Assembly: GCA_930367215.1 (NCBI GenBank)
Contig: OV884056.1
Span: 231,127,127-231,191,126 of the forward strand
Direction of reading: 5' to 3'
DNA length: 64,000 nt
DNA from: Pollenia angustigena
Taxonomy: Eukaryota > Arthropoda > Insecta > Diptera > Polleniidae
The notes under the pieces are model-generated. The model saw only the letters and a program-made list of their open reading frames with translations, did no database searches and was not told where the DNA came from. Below, in pieces: positions 31,926 through 43,264 of this stretch. Each line of letters starts with the position of its first letter. Position 1 is the first letter of the stretch. The position numbers and the translations under genes were made by a program.

Positions 31926-32803
31926 GTTATGTAGAACCGGATAGCAACTATTTAATTTTGTCATTTGGTAAAAATACACTTAACATCTTAACAGGTCATT
32001 GGCCTCTAAAACGATTTCAGCTAAATCCTGTCCAGCTAGAAAGGTTTCGAATTATCAAAGAATAGTGCTATTAAAACGGCTTTGCCGAATAAAGAAAGAA
32101 TTTTTTTTTCCATTATCGACCAGAATTTTTTTTTCGATTTTTCGAAAATAACCATTCAATCAACAGCCCTATTTGTTTTTCTTTTTGCATTTTGGGATCT
32201 ATTATACCATTAAGTTTTCCTTCGATTCCAAAATACTGAAAGTTCACAAAAGAATCGTCCGAACTTTTCATTATTTTTGCATTTATTTTTAATTCTAACG
32301 TTCCTATCAAGATTTTAAAGGATTTTGGTAGCGATGTAAAGCATTTGAACCTAAATATAATGAGAACCTAATCGATTGTTTTTGCACGAGAGCTTAAGTA
32401 TTTCTCAAAACCCAATTTTTTATTTTATCTTCCAGAGTTCCATTTTCTTAATCGTTGCGATCATCACCTGTCGTTTGAGGAACAAATTCGTCTGAACTTA
32501 TTTCACTCGACGTGCTATTTTCCTGTAGATTAATAATAAATTCCGCCCCATCTGTCGACTTTTGATGTTCAAATTAAATAAATACATACTTCGGAATCTT
32601 CCTTTATGTTGACAATATTTAAGATTAAAAAAATATATGAAAATGTATTAAATATAAAATCAATTATCGTCTTAATCTTTTTAGGGGATATTGGTATGGG
32701 TATAATCAATAAAAAAACACACATTAACCCATTCTTTTAATTCGGGTCGCTTATGATGTTTAAGAAAAATGCCCTTCAATTATGTTCTTTTTTTAATAAT
32801 CTA

Positions 32804-32910
32804 ACAGCGTGGCCCACAATATCGAAACGAAAATTTCTTTCGCATATTTACATTGAAAACAAAAACAAATATTTATTTTTTGTTATTGTTTTTGTTGCTT
32901 GTCGACATCG
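32804..32910. mobile_element. Short hairpin MITE (GTGGCCCACAATATCGA)
   Basis: GTGGCCCACAATATCGA at the left is mirrored by TCGACATCGTGGGCCA at the right around an AT-rich loop of ~65 bp. Confidence 0.6.
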
Positions 32911-32913
32911 TGG

Positions 32914-33690
32914 GCCAGGCAGTAAATATATGGGCATTTCCTGGGGTCACGAACGTACGTTCGTACTTTTGATGTACAAATAATAAAGAATACAAAACTT
33001 TTCCTAGCATTTTTTTTGCGATTCGATAGCATTTAGGTAGCTCTATGTTTAGTACAAAAGATGGATTTCATCGAGGGTAAGTTTTCATAATAAAAGTTAT
33101 AAACGTGTGGTCACGAACGTACGCAATACAGAAGTCAACTTCGGCTGACAGTAGTGAAATGTAAAACTCTGCGTAATGAAACGGAATTTTCAAAAGTGAT
33201 TAATTTATTTTAAAAGTGTACTAATGTAGGTCTCCATCCAGTATTTACAAAATAAAATATCTCTCTTGGTTTTTATTAAATTGGCTTATGTACCGGTCGC
33301 GAACGTACGATTTTTCCATATGTTTTTTTATTATTATCACCATGCATTTTACCATAAATGTCTTCAAATTTCTTTAACAAAAAAACTTAATACTCCTTTT
33401 ACAATTGATTGTAATGGAGAGATTATGAAGAAAGAATGTAAACATAACATATTTTTTGCATGTAAAATAAGCATATAAAAATGTCTATAGAAGTAGAAAA
33501 TACAGGAAATTATAAAATTTTCCAGTTTCCAGCCCAATTTTCTCAGGTAAAACAGCTCAGATATGCTAGGAAATTATTCTTTTATAAGAACATAGACTTT
33601 TTTCTAATAAAAAACAATAAAAGACGATAATTATTAACATTTTGTGTTTTCATCCTGGTAGACCATTCTGGGGAAATGCCCATATGTATT
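32914..33690. mobile_element. TIR element with repeated GCGAACGTACG motifs, ~0.78 kb
   Basis: ATATGGGCATTTCCTGGGG near 32927 is mirrored by CTGGGGAAATGCCCATATG near 33668. GGTCACGAACGTACG occurs at 32944-32958 and 33111-33122, and GGTCGCGAACGTACG at 33296-33310. These spaced repeats look like protein-binding sites. No transposase frame was found; the ORF at 33266-33478 is not recognised. Confidence 0.6.
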
Positions 33691-35027
33691 GGAAATATGT
33701 TATGCTTAACAAAAAAAATTGTATTGGTAAAGTTTTTTGTGGTTTCACAGTGTTAAGCCAACGATGTAAAAAAAGAGTTGGCTACCCCAAAATTAAGTTA
33801 TAATTTTTGTTTTGGCGGAACATTGCAAAAGTAGAACTTGAAATGGTTGCTAACGTTTCGAACACCTTAAGGTGCTATCAGACGGGATGTATTTTACATA
33901 TGTACTGTCAAATTTTCCATCTGTAAAAGTTGTACACATCGTGTGATACATATGAAACTTTGCATGTGTAAAAAAGATGTTAACATCTTCCATAATAAAA
34001 AATTAACATCTTTACAAGATGTTGATACCTCATTTTATTCCTTTCTACATCTTTTGATTACACAACTTTAGATTTTTAAATCATTGGTTTAAAAAAAAAT
34101 AACTAGAAAAGAGCAAAATTTAACAAAATCATCAAATTCTGTTATTACTGTGGCATCAATGACAACATTTTTTTTTATAATTTTATTTACTACATACACA
34201 TTAGGGGGGTAGCGGATACCGATATATCGGCGAAACTTCAAGTTTGCCGATATATCGGCGATATTTTGCTTTCGATACGCCGATACTTATTTTATTTTTT
34301 TTTTTTTTTAATTTGATTTTCAATGCTTATTTTTTGCATAGCAACTAAGAAAAAAGCACATTTAAAAGCAGAGCATAAATCAATACGGAATAATAAATTG
34401 TTTCTTTTAATTCTTTAGCTGAAGATCCACACCACGAGTTTTATGCGTTTGATACTTTCTTGATCTTTTTTTAAGACGCATGCAAATGTGCAAAGTAATT
34501 CCTCTTAATGCGTTCTATATGTATATGTATTAAACGGGTTTGCTGTGTTACTTGTCAAAAAAAAATCTACACTAATTCTAATTTTTTTATGTTCTCTCAC
34601 TGCTAAATCTTTTTGTGTTTGTAGAACAAAAAACGTAAAATTTTTGTACGTTTTAGATTTGTATGCATAATTATAATGCTGTTTGTGAGAATAAAAATCA
34701 TTTTGCTGAAAATTTTGGGTTACTTCAAAGATTCTACAAAATCCATTACCAAGGACACTGCTACATTGTCTAAAGTTATTATAATATAATAAATGCACAA
34801 ACTGAGACATACAATAAATCAGAGATCCAAAAATTGGCATTTTACTTAGCATTAGTTCTGAATGTAAGATTTGGTTTAGAGAATAATATAATATAGAATA
34901 AAATTCTTCGAATATTTTAAAGACAATCGCCTACAATCGTTTCTAAAAAACCGTCTTACTGAGCTATTTCGACTACGCATTCTGAAATTTTGGAAGACTT
35001 TTGGCCTTTGGTCCATCCTAAGTTGTG

Positions 35028-35255
35028 GTTCTGCTAAAGAAGAAGTCGAGATATATCTTAGATCTCCTTATATTTTTAGAGACGCAGATCCGCTTGGTGC
35101 AGAATTACTTAAGTTTTCAAATGAGTTCTGTCGCATCTGAGAGAATATTTTCCACTGCAGGGCTAGTACGAATTGATTTGCGATCTCCCCAAATGCTGAG
35201 AATACCTTGTATTTATAACAAAAATCATATTAAGGGTCTTCATGATATTGCTTAA
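35028..35255 (+). pseudogene. hAT transposase C-terminal relic (frameshifted)
   Basis: One frame gives SAKEEVEIYLRSPYIFRDAD and the next PL. After a shift the neighbouring frame gives MSSVASERIFSTAGLVRIDL. In intact hAT transposases these are consecutive (RDADPL..W, then SVASERIFSTAG). The catalytic domain is missing or unrecognisable. This relic is of a different hAT lineage from 24362-24631. Confidence 0.8.
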
Positions 35256-35811
35256 AATTACCATTTGTGCAAATGGGTAAACTTGCGAGACTCGTTTCAT
35301 GAAGATCCTTTTTAATTTTTGTGTATTTTTAAACAATTTATGTCATTTCAATCAGAAACGTCAATAAAAAATAATTATATTAAAAAAAAATAATTAAAAA
35401 TATAATAAAAAACTTGAAATTTGTAAATTATAAATGAAATTTGTTTTTAAACATGCATAAAGAAAGCCAAAAGACTAATATGCTTATATTATTACAAGAA
35501 TTTATTGTTTGAGATTTATTTACACTTGAAGTTTTCATTGAAATCGGCGGTAAGCATTAAAAAAATTTGTCTGTATAAATGCACAATTGAACAGCGCAAG
35601 TTTACGAGTCAAAATTGTTGGGCAAATTTAAGCAGTTTGTGTAAATGAATTCTCATACAATTTTTGACAGTTCATTTACGAGGGTGTAAGAATGCACAGT
35701 TTGCACAGTTTACGAGACTTATAAACGATATCATGAGGACCCTTATTAATTTTAAATAATTATAATCTCTTACTCTGTTATTTTCGTTGTTTTTTAAAAC
35801 ACTTGTGCTGT

Positions 35812-35917
35812 TTTTACAACGCAAGTGGTTGGACGTGTAGTAAAATTTATTTTTTTAGTGTTTTCTTTCGATATAAATTTTACTACACGTTCAATCACTT
35901 GTTTTGTGAAAACGGCA
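35812..35917. repeat. Long hairpin inside the intronic hAT element
   Basis: TTTTTACAACGCAAGTGGTT...GACGTGTAGTAAAATTTAT is mirrored by ATAAATTTTACTACACGTTC...CACTTGTTTTGTGAAAA. TAATCTC-TACTCT-type sequence appears on both sides, as if duplicated by the insertion. Confidence 0.65.
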
Positions 35918-36124
35918 CAATATTAATGTAAATTTTTAATATTAATAATCTCATACTCTATAATTTTGTATAATAAAAAAAATTACTCCACTTAAGTTTT
36001 GTCAATTTTACCTTGAATTTAAATTTAATATTCGTATCGGTATCGCCGCTATTTCTTTTTGAGTATCGTTTCGACAAAAACGCGTGTCGCTACCTCCCTA
36101 ATATATGTATAATATTAGTATGTA

Positions 36125-36510
36125 TATGGGGGATTTCTTGTCAAGTCACCCAATTTTTAAATCGATGTCTTCTTATTTGGATGAAATTTGCACCAAGGTT
36201 AGTCCTATTGAATAGTAGTTTAGACACAAATTTTCAACAAGATCGCTTAAAAAGTTTTTGAGTTAGAGGCCAAGTTTGACATTTTGGGCATACAGGTGTT
36301 CTTTCTCATCCATGTAACTTATTACCTATTGGTGTTAGCAAAATTTGTCCCAAGTACCTTCGATAGCTATTTGATCAATCTTTTGAAAAAATTTAAAAAA
36401 TTTTTTTTTTTTTTAAATTAAAAATTTTTTTTATTTTTTTTATCCGTAATGTTTTTTTTCATCCAAATCGGAAGACATCGATTTCAAAATTGGGTCATCT
36501 TCCTTAAAAG
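36125..36510. mobile_element. Fold-back family fragment (internal part)
   Basis: From GGATTTCTTGTCAAGTCACC to TTGATCAATCTTTT it parallels 38595-38855 of the intact copy, then a short return arm near 36460-36500 repeats CATCCAAATCGGAAGACATC. Terminal repeats are absent. Confidence 0.65.
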
Positions 36511-37490
36511 AGGTAATATTTGATAAAAATTATTCCAAAAAACTTTTCTTACATGGTCTGTAATCTAAAGAATAGTTCAAAGAGAAATATGTTCTCGGAT
36601 TAACAGTAAATATTTTTGTTGTAATCATTATTCAGTTAAATAATTATGGAAAAAATTTCACGTATCGACCCAGATTTTGGCTTAAAAAAAAAAAAAAAAG
36701 ATTTTGGAATCAAACCAAAGAGAATAATGCTTCATTGCTACGTAAATTCTAAAAGTAGTTTGACTAAAAAATTGTGCCAGGTTTCGCTGAATTACACTTT
36801 TATATACATGGCCACAAAAACTACTTTTTCACGTTCGAATCGCTACTTGTTTGCCATTATCTTTGACCTAGCATCGCGCTCTCCATAAACTTTAGCATAG
36901 TGCTTTCTTAGTGCTTTAATTTAAGGGTTAAGAGAACGTAAAAATATTTGTTGTTTAAAATGTTATTGCATTTTTGATACGTACGACTGTCACGTTCAAC
37001 ACTTTGGATTTACCCATATATATAATTATATATAGCTTTTTAACTTTTTTTTTATTTTAGTGATAAGACTTCATAAATTCGATAAAGTATTGCTACAATA
37101 TTTAATAATAACGGATTTTTTAACATAATTATTTTATTTATTTATTTATTACCAATGTGCAATGTAAACGCATTTTTCGCATATTCTACATCTTCCATGC
37201 GTTTCACCTAAAAGTTGGCCAGTGTAAAAACCCTATTATGAAATGCTTTGCCAACGTTGGGCAGTTTGTTATTTTCTATATAGGTAGTTGAGTAAAACAA
37301 ACCTTAATTAATTTAAAACTTGATATCAAATCTTTGTGTAGTTACGTTTTGCATTTAAGATGAAGATATGTTTATATTTTATGTACATGAATCAAAAAAA
37401 ACAACATTACGCATTGCGCAGGTCCGTTAGTCTTACGTTTTTTTAAAACAAATACTCATTTGCATTCTATGCTGAGGTATGTACATTAAT

Positions 37491-37607
37491 GCCTGTATTT
37501 ATTAAAATTTTTTAAATTTAATAAAGCTTTACAAAACAAATTTTGTATGAAAATTTGGCTTAATAAACGTTTGTTAAATTTAATAATCGTTTATAAATAC
37601 GGGGGTT
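37491..37607. mobile_element. ~120 bp MITE (CCTGTATTYATAAA family), copy 2
   Basis: Same layout as 20863-20979: CCTGTATTTATTAAAATTTT at the left, TTAATAAACGTTTGTTAAAT inside, TTTATAAATACGGGGG at the right. Confidence 0.7.
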
Positions 37608-37863
37608 AGGCTATAACCAAATTTTTGGCATAGTACCACGGAGTGGCCAAGAATTTTTTAGTAATGAAAACACCTGTCGCCCGTCGTTTCGCGAGAAAAA
37701 ACCTCACGCAGGGAAGTAAATTTCTAAAACCTTTCAAAAAATTTTGAACCGCGATTAATTGTAAACCATAGGAAAGTTTTTAAATCTAAAGTAGTGGATA
37801 AATTCCAAAATAGCATTTAAGTTATACGTTTAGGAATATATACAAATACAAATATTGTCTTAC

Positions 37864-38106
37864 CCTGCATTGAAATAATGACATTGGTCTGCCATTAAAT
37901 TCAAGATCATTTGGTAAACCATTCATATTAACTGGTGCCGTAATTGTCGCAATTGCATCGTTATCTTCATTTTCGTTAATAGGAGAGCCCGTTATGTACT
38001 TTACTAGTATTGGTACAAAATCATCACGTTGCAATTCACTCCATTCGTTAAACCACTGTACAATATAACGGAATTCACCATCGATTGTTAAATTATTCAT
38101 TGACAT
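37864..38106 (-). CDS. C14orf119/DUF4508-like protein, exon 1 (N-terminal part)
   Basis: Begins at ATG 38106 (AAG precedes it) and encodes 81 residues to the GTAAGA donor at 37863. RYIVQWFNEWSELQRDDF matches human C14orf119 KCILHWFANWSGPQRERF, and the exon ends RPMSLFQCR, matching PPSIFECQ. The donor lies exactly between codons (phase 0), as does the acceptor at 28773, so the spliced product reads SLFQCR-IKLFNQW, in register with the human family. Intron phase, splice sites and conserved Trp/Gln positions together make this the one solid host gene. Apparent coding beyond the donor is intron read-through. A fold-back transposon ends or starts 115 bp upstream, so the promoter must be very short or lie within or beyond it. 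Confidence 0.85.
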
Positions 38107-38220
38107 CTTATATGCTGTTCTGATTGTGTTGTTTAGTTGAAAGAAAAAAATTAATCTCAGTTTTTTTAATGGCTAAAATTTTAGATAAAAGGAAAAATGA
38201 TGCATACATATACATATACA

Positions 38221-39617
38221 TTAGCGTGGCCGTTAGTTGTATGGAGAACTTTTTTTTTTGATTTCTCATATTCTCCCCCCCCCAAATCGGTTCAGTTTTA
38301 TGTAAAAAAAAAATACAAAAAAATTTCGTAGCGATAAGTTGTGTTTTAGGGGGGGCGTCGGCCCCTCAAAGTTTGCATTAAGCCATTTATTCAAATGTAA
38401 TTTGTTTGCATATGACTATCTCTTAAAAACAACATTTTACAAGAACATAATATATGGCAATATTTTAGCTCTTCTAGTCAATAACATTAGCCTCGAAGAA
38501 AGTTTTTTGCTAAAATTAATATTTAAGAAAATAATTAAGAAAATAACAACAAAATTCCAAACATTTTATATACGTTTTATATATATAAAAGAGGGATTTA
38601 ATGTCAAGTGAACTAATTTTGAAATCGAAATCTTTCGATTTGGATGAAATTTGCACAAACGTTAGACCTATTGAATAGTAGTTTAGACACAAGTTTTCAA
38701 CAAGATCGGTCAAAAAGTTTCTGAGTTTGGGGGGATCAAAGTTTGAAATTTTGGCCATACAGGTGTTCTTTCACATCCATGTAACTTATTACCAATTGGG
38801 GTTAGCAAAATTTGTCTCAAGCAGCTTAGATAGTTATTTAATCAATCTTTTAAAAAAAATTTTTTTGTTTTTTTAAAAAATTTTTTTACATATTTTTTTT
38901 ATATTTAAAACTTTTTTTTTTTTATTTTTTTTTTGCCAAGTTTTAAATTTAAAAAAAAAATTTTAAAAAATTAAAAAAAAACAAAAAATTTGTTTTTTAA
39001 AAAGATTGATCAAATAGCTATCTAAGCTGCTTGGGACAAATTTTGCTAACCCCAATTGGTAATAAGTTACATGGATGTGAAAGAACACCTATATGGCCAA
39101 AATTTCAAACTCTGACCCCCCCAAACTCAAAAACTTTTTGACCGATGTTGTTGAAAATTTGTGTCTAAACTACTATTCAATAGGACTAACGTTGGTGCAA
39201 ATTTCATCCAAATCGAAAGACATCGATTTCAAAATTAGTTCACTTGACATTAAATCCCTCTTTTATATATATAAAACGTATATAAAATGTTTGGAATTTT
39301 GTTGTTATTTTCTTAATTATTTTCTTAAATATTAATTTTAGCAAAAACTTTCTTCGAGGCTAATGTTGTTGACTAGAAGAGCTAAAATATTGCCATATAT
39401 CATGTTCTTGTAAAATGTTGTTTTTAAGAGATAGTCATACGCAAACAAATTACATTTGAATAAATGGCTTGATGGCAAACTTTGAGGGGCGGACGCCCCC
39501 CCTAAAACACAACTTATCGCTACGAAATTTTTTTGTATTTTTTTTTACATAAAACTGAACCGATTTGGTGGGGGAGAATATAAGAAATCAAAAAAAAGAA
39601 AATAACGGCCACCCTAA
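38221..39617. mobile_element. Fold-back transposon, 1.4 kb, ~660-bp arms
   Basis: Begins TTAGCGTGGCCGTTAG and ends AATAACGGCCACCCTAA. The arms (38221 to about 38885 and about 38980 to 39617) are near-perfect reverse complements around a ~95-bp loop of T/A homopolymers. TATACA occurs at 38215-38220 and 39618-39623, but in TACATA-rich sequence. The copy at 22876-23414 has a clearer 6-bp duplication (TCTTCA). It could fold into a single long hairpin. The pairs of ORFs inside are mirror images, not genes. It sits 115 bp 5' of the C14orf119-like start codon. Confidence 0.9.
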
Positions 39618-39997
39618 TATACATACATGTTATAAATTCATATGTACACACTAAATCATAAACAAGCACATCAAATTTGATCAAAACCGTTATTTATTAA
39701 TTAGAACCTATACAAACCAAATCTAAAGCGACCGCGAAAATGTCGTTTTCGTCGCAGTCTTCTTTAACTCAATTTGATTAAAAAAGTGCAACCATGTTTT
39801 AAAAGCCAGTTTTCTGACTCTCGTAAACATTTTTGAATTTTGAGTTGTACCTGTTTATGATTTAGTGTGCGATATGTACAAAAATTTTATAAAACAAATT
39901 AAAGTTTACAAATTGGTTTTTTTAATGTTAGAAATACAGTAGTGATTTTCATAAGGGATTACTTGGGACAAAAATCCCGGGATCCCGCACATGTTTC

Positions 39998-41544
39998 GGT
40001 AAAAAAAATGTCTTCAGAATATTTATTCAGAACATTACAAGCAACATTTTATTGGTATACATTAACCTTCCAGTTCTTTTATAAATGGGTCTTTTCACAA
40101 TTTTTTTGAAAAAAAAGCAAAAATAGCCGATAAAACAGGGAGGTATGTAGGTGAAATATTCTACTTAAATATTTGTCATGAAATTCTACTATGGGTCTCC
40201 CAGCACACTAAAGTCGAAAATTCAACTTAAATACCAGAAATAAACAAAAGCTTAAAAGGTGGGTTAAGGGTTAATTATACACTTATCCTCTTGAGACCCA
40301 AACATTAACTCATTGAATTTTTACATTTCTTATATATTTTTTACACCTTTTGGGGAGCAAATAAGACAACTGTATATTTTTAAAAATATTTTATTTGAAT
40401 TCTTAGAAATAAAGGGTGCAAATTTGTGTACCTCAGGTCTTAAAATATGAATAATTTCAACGTAAATCTTAAGATCTGAACTAAACCAATTGAGTAAAGG
40501 GTTTATTAACTATTTTTTTTATCTTATGAGGTGTAAATTAAATTTCGGTTTTTATAATTTTTTTAATTTTTTTTTTTAATTCGAATTTTTAATATTTTTA
40601 ATTAGGCTTAAGTTCATCAAATTTAATTTTCATTAAATTATTTTTATAAAGAAAGGAATTTTACAACATGAAAATTAATTAAAATTTACTGATAATTTTT
40701 CATTCTTGACTCAATCTGGGCTCGAACCCAGGTGTTTTTACGGACAGGTTACCCTGACATGTTTCGATTGCAACCACTCAATCTCCGCAGAGGGCTTGCC
40801 GTTTAACACTCGCAGCCATCAACGACTGCTGACGTCATTAGTCAAACATCAATCCTTTAACCAAATTGTATTTAACCATTGGTAGATCGAAATTTGCTTT
40901 GAATGATTATCTATTTTAATTTATTTTACATGTTCTTCCTTTACTTCTGTTTTTTCGTACTTTTGTCAAGAATTCTTCTTGAAGTTCAAAGTACATATTT
41001 TTGTTTTGTTTTTTTCATTTTTTTTTTTTTTTTTTTGTCTTTCTTTTTCTTGCTGACCTTTTCAGCACAACTTGAAGGACAAATGCAAACATAGAGCTCG
41101 TGCCTTAGCTTTTAACAATAATTAGTATTGTCGTTATTTTGTTGAACTATTTATGGTTTTAAATTCAAATTTTTAATATTTTTAATTAGGCTTAAGTTCA
41201 TCAAATTTAATTTTCATTAAATTATTTTTATAAAGAAAGGAATTTTACAACATGAAAATTAATTAAAATTTACTGATAATTTTTCATTCTTGACTCGATC
41301 TGGGCTCGAACCCAGGTGTTTTTACGGACCGGTTACCCTGACATGTTTCGATTGCAACCACTCAATCTCCTCAGAGGGCTTGCCGTTTAACACTATGACA
41401 AATATTTCAACTACGTACCTCTCTGTTTTAAAGGTTATGTTTGCTTTTTTCAAAAAAAAATTCTAGAAGAATAAAAAGGTTAATAAATACCAACAAAATG
41501 TTGCTTGTACTGTTCTGAGTAAATATTCTGAAGACACTATATAC
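39998..41544. mobile_element. Inverted-repeat element carrying 1.4 tRNA-like units
   Basis: The left terminal repeat (39998-40179) and right terminal repeat (41395-41544) run from GGTA/TACC inward through TGTCTTCAGAATATTTA, CAAGCAACATTTT, GGTAT...ATTAACCTT and AGGTA.GTAG.TGAAATATT to ATTTGTCAT. The array units at 40583-41394 abut the inner edge of the right repeat directly. 40180-40582 is unique DNA. No transposase or target duplication was identified. Confidence 0.75.
40583..41394 (-). repeat. tRNA-like tandem units, subfamily 1, second locus
   Basis: About 0.94 plus 0.49 of the unit in the 7.3-12.6 kb palindrome, same orientation as its left arm, with ~5% differences and extra T in GGTGTTTTTACGG. 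Both keep the B-box complement GGCTCGAACC. The second unit breaks at GCCGTTTAACACT, exactly at the inverted repeat of the surrounding element. Confidence 0.85.
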
Positions 41545-42860
41545 CAAAAAATTAAGTACCACACGCTTTGCTACGTTTTTTTTAATACACTAGGGTTACA
41601 TTTTAAATAGGTCGTAAAATTAGTTTCAGTTGTAAACTTTTAAAACGTCGATTCATGTACATATATCTTTTTAGTCCCCTCTACAAGAATCAGTTGGCAG
41701 AACACTGTTATTTTGAAACAAAATTAATTTTGTTGTACAGTGTAATTTAACTATTTTGGATTTATGTTATTGCTGTTGGCTTTTGCATAAAAAAACTGGA
41801 TTTTTTTAAATTTTTACTAACGGTTTTATAACTTATTTATAAGATCTTATTAATTGTTATTTGTTTTTTGTTGAATTTATTAAAATTGAAAAATAAATCC
41901 CGCTTTCCGGGAAATAAAAAATTCGAGAAAATAAAAACTCTATAATACAGCCACAGTCAAATTTATTACTAGGGATGCCAAACAGGACCAGGTTTTTTGA
42001 AACCCGGGTTTCGGGATATTTAATTAAAAAAACGGGATACCGGGACGGATCGGGATTTTTCGGGATTTCATATATGTACATAAACCAATTTTTAAAATTC
42101 ATATAATTATAGCTTAATGTATAAGTATTAAAACAAAATGATTCATGAAGAAAATTAAACTCATTATAAAATAAAACAGGTAAATGTATTATTTTAAAGT
42201 AGTATGGAATTATTATGTATTAAACTTATCTATTTAAAATATTTTAAAACAAATTAATGACGTCTATAATCGATACCTTATTTTATTGCAAACATATGCT
42301 GCCGACGAAAAACAATGTTCGCATTCAACACTTCTGGGTGGTATATAGCTATATGCTATATGACAATATTCAATTTATTGTATCTCAAATATATATGCAA
42401 GTATTAATCTAATAAAATAAACTTGAAAAAATATGTGTCAAAAGACCTTTGCACAACGTGCATTTTGAGTGCGCAGTTCCATTATCATGCACTTATGGTG
42501 TTTTCTTTTCTAAAAAATAATGATGCATTATAGTTGTGTAATATTTTTTTTTTTAGGTTACACGAACCCTTACAAAGCGATACATTTTCCTAAATTACAA
42601 TGGAACAAAATAATAGCTACGTTTTACACTCAACACTAATGTGTATTTAGCGTGTTAAATATTGAATGCAAAGTTTGTACTAAAAGCGATATTCAACACG
42701 CTTGTAGCAATTTTCAACATTCAATTTTCTTACAATTCCAATCAGCGTGCTGTTAATTAATTTTCAATAATTAATATTAGCTGTTGTTAAAAATTTTGCG
42801 ACAAAAAAAATATACTTAATTATTAAATAAAAGTAAAACAAACGCAAAACCAAAAAGTTT

Positions 42861-43059
42861 TTAAGGCCCAAATACACTTGTCAAATGCTTGTCCAGCCGG
42901 CGAATTCATCATGTACGTGTGCTTGACGTAATATTCGCCGTCATATCTAAATTTTTTGATTTTCCATCCAGCATCGTCGGTGTAACACATACAAACACAT
43001 TTTCACTAATACTACCACAATGCTTGATGAGTATTTTGATCAATGTATTTGGGCCTTTA
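42861..43059. mobile_element. 199-bp MITE (AAGGCCCAAATACA), copy 1
   Basis: TTAAGGCCCAAATACACTTG at the left and TAAAGGCCCAAATACATTGA read inward from the right. Inner matter includes GTCCAGCCGGCGAATTCATC. The ORF starting at 42889 arises from this repeat. Confidence 0.85.
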
Positions 43060-43065
43060 TATCCA

Positions 43066-43264
43066 TTAAGGCCAAAATACACTTGTCAAATGCTTGTCCA
43101 GCCGGCGAATTCATCGTGTTCGTGTGCTTGACGTAATATTCGCCGTCATATCTAAATTTTTTGATTTTCCATCCAGCATCGTCGGTGTGACACATACAAA
43201 CATATTTTCACTAATACTACCACAATGCTTGATGAGTATTTTGATCAATGTATTTGGGCCTTTA
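43066..43264. mobile_element. 199-bp MITE (AAGGCCCAAATACA), tandem copy 2
   Basis: Nearly identical to copy 1 and in the same orientation, 6 bp downstream (period 205 bp). A third copy, inverted and more diverged, is at 50902-51100. The two matching ORFs (42889-43131, 43094-43276) are products of this duplication. Confidence 0.85.

Larger units (their letters stand above)
34202..36100 (+). mobile_element. Degenerate hAT transposon in the intron, 1.9 kb
   Basis: Ends TAGGGGGGTAGCGGATACC (left) and TAGGGAGGTAGCGACACGC (right, read inward). The flanking octamers ATACACAT / ATATATGT match at 5 of 8 positions, so the duplication is decayed or the boundary is slightly off. It holds a frameshifted transposase C-terminus (35020-35255) and a long hairpin at about 35812-35917. 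Confidence 0.7.
28773..37863 (-). other. 9.1 kb transposon-filled intron of the C14orf119-like gene
   Basis: Bounded by GTAAGA (37863 downward) and TTATTACAG (28773). It contains at least six MITE-like elements, one broken hAT transposon, a fold-back fragment and a dispersed AAGTACC-rich repeat. No internal coding exon with homology to the family was found, consistent with a two-exon coding region. Confidence 0.75.

Noticed and set aside
34505..34852. 115-codon minus-strand ORF in the intronic hAT element
   Set aside because: It is opposite to the transposase relic's strand and has no recognisable motif.
38339..39335. Mirror-image ORFs (38516-38758 and 39093-39335)
   Set aside because: They are the two arms of the fold-back element read in opposite directions, with no protein homology.
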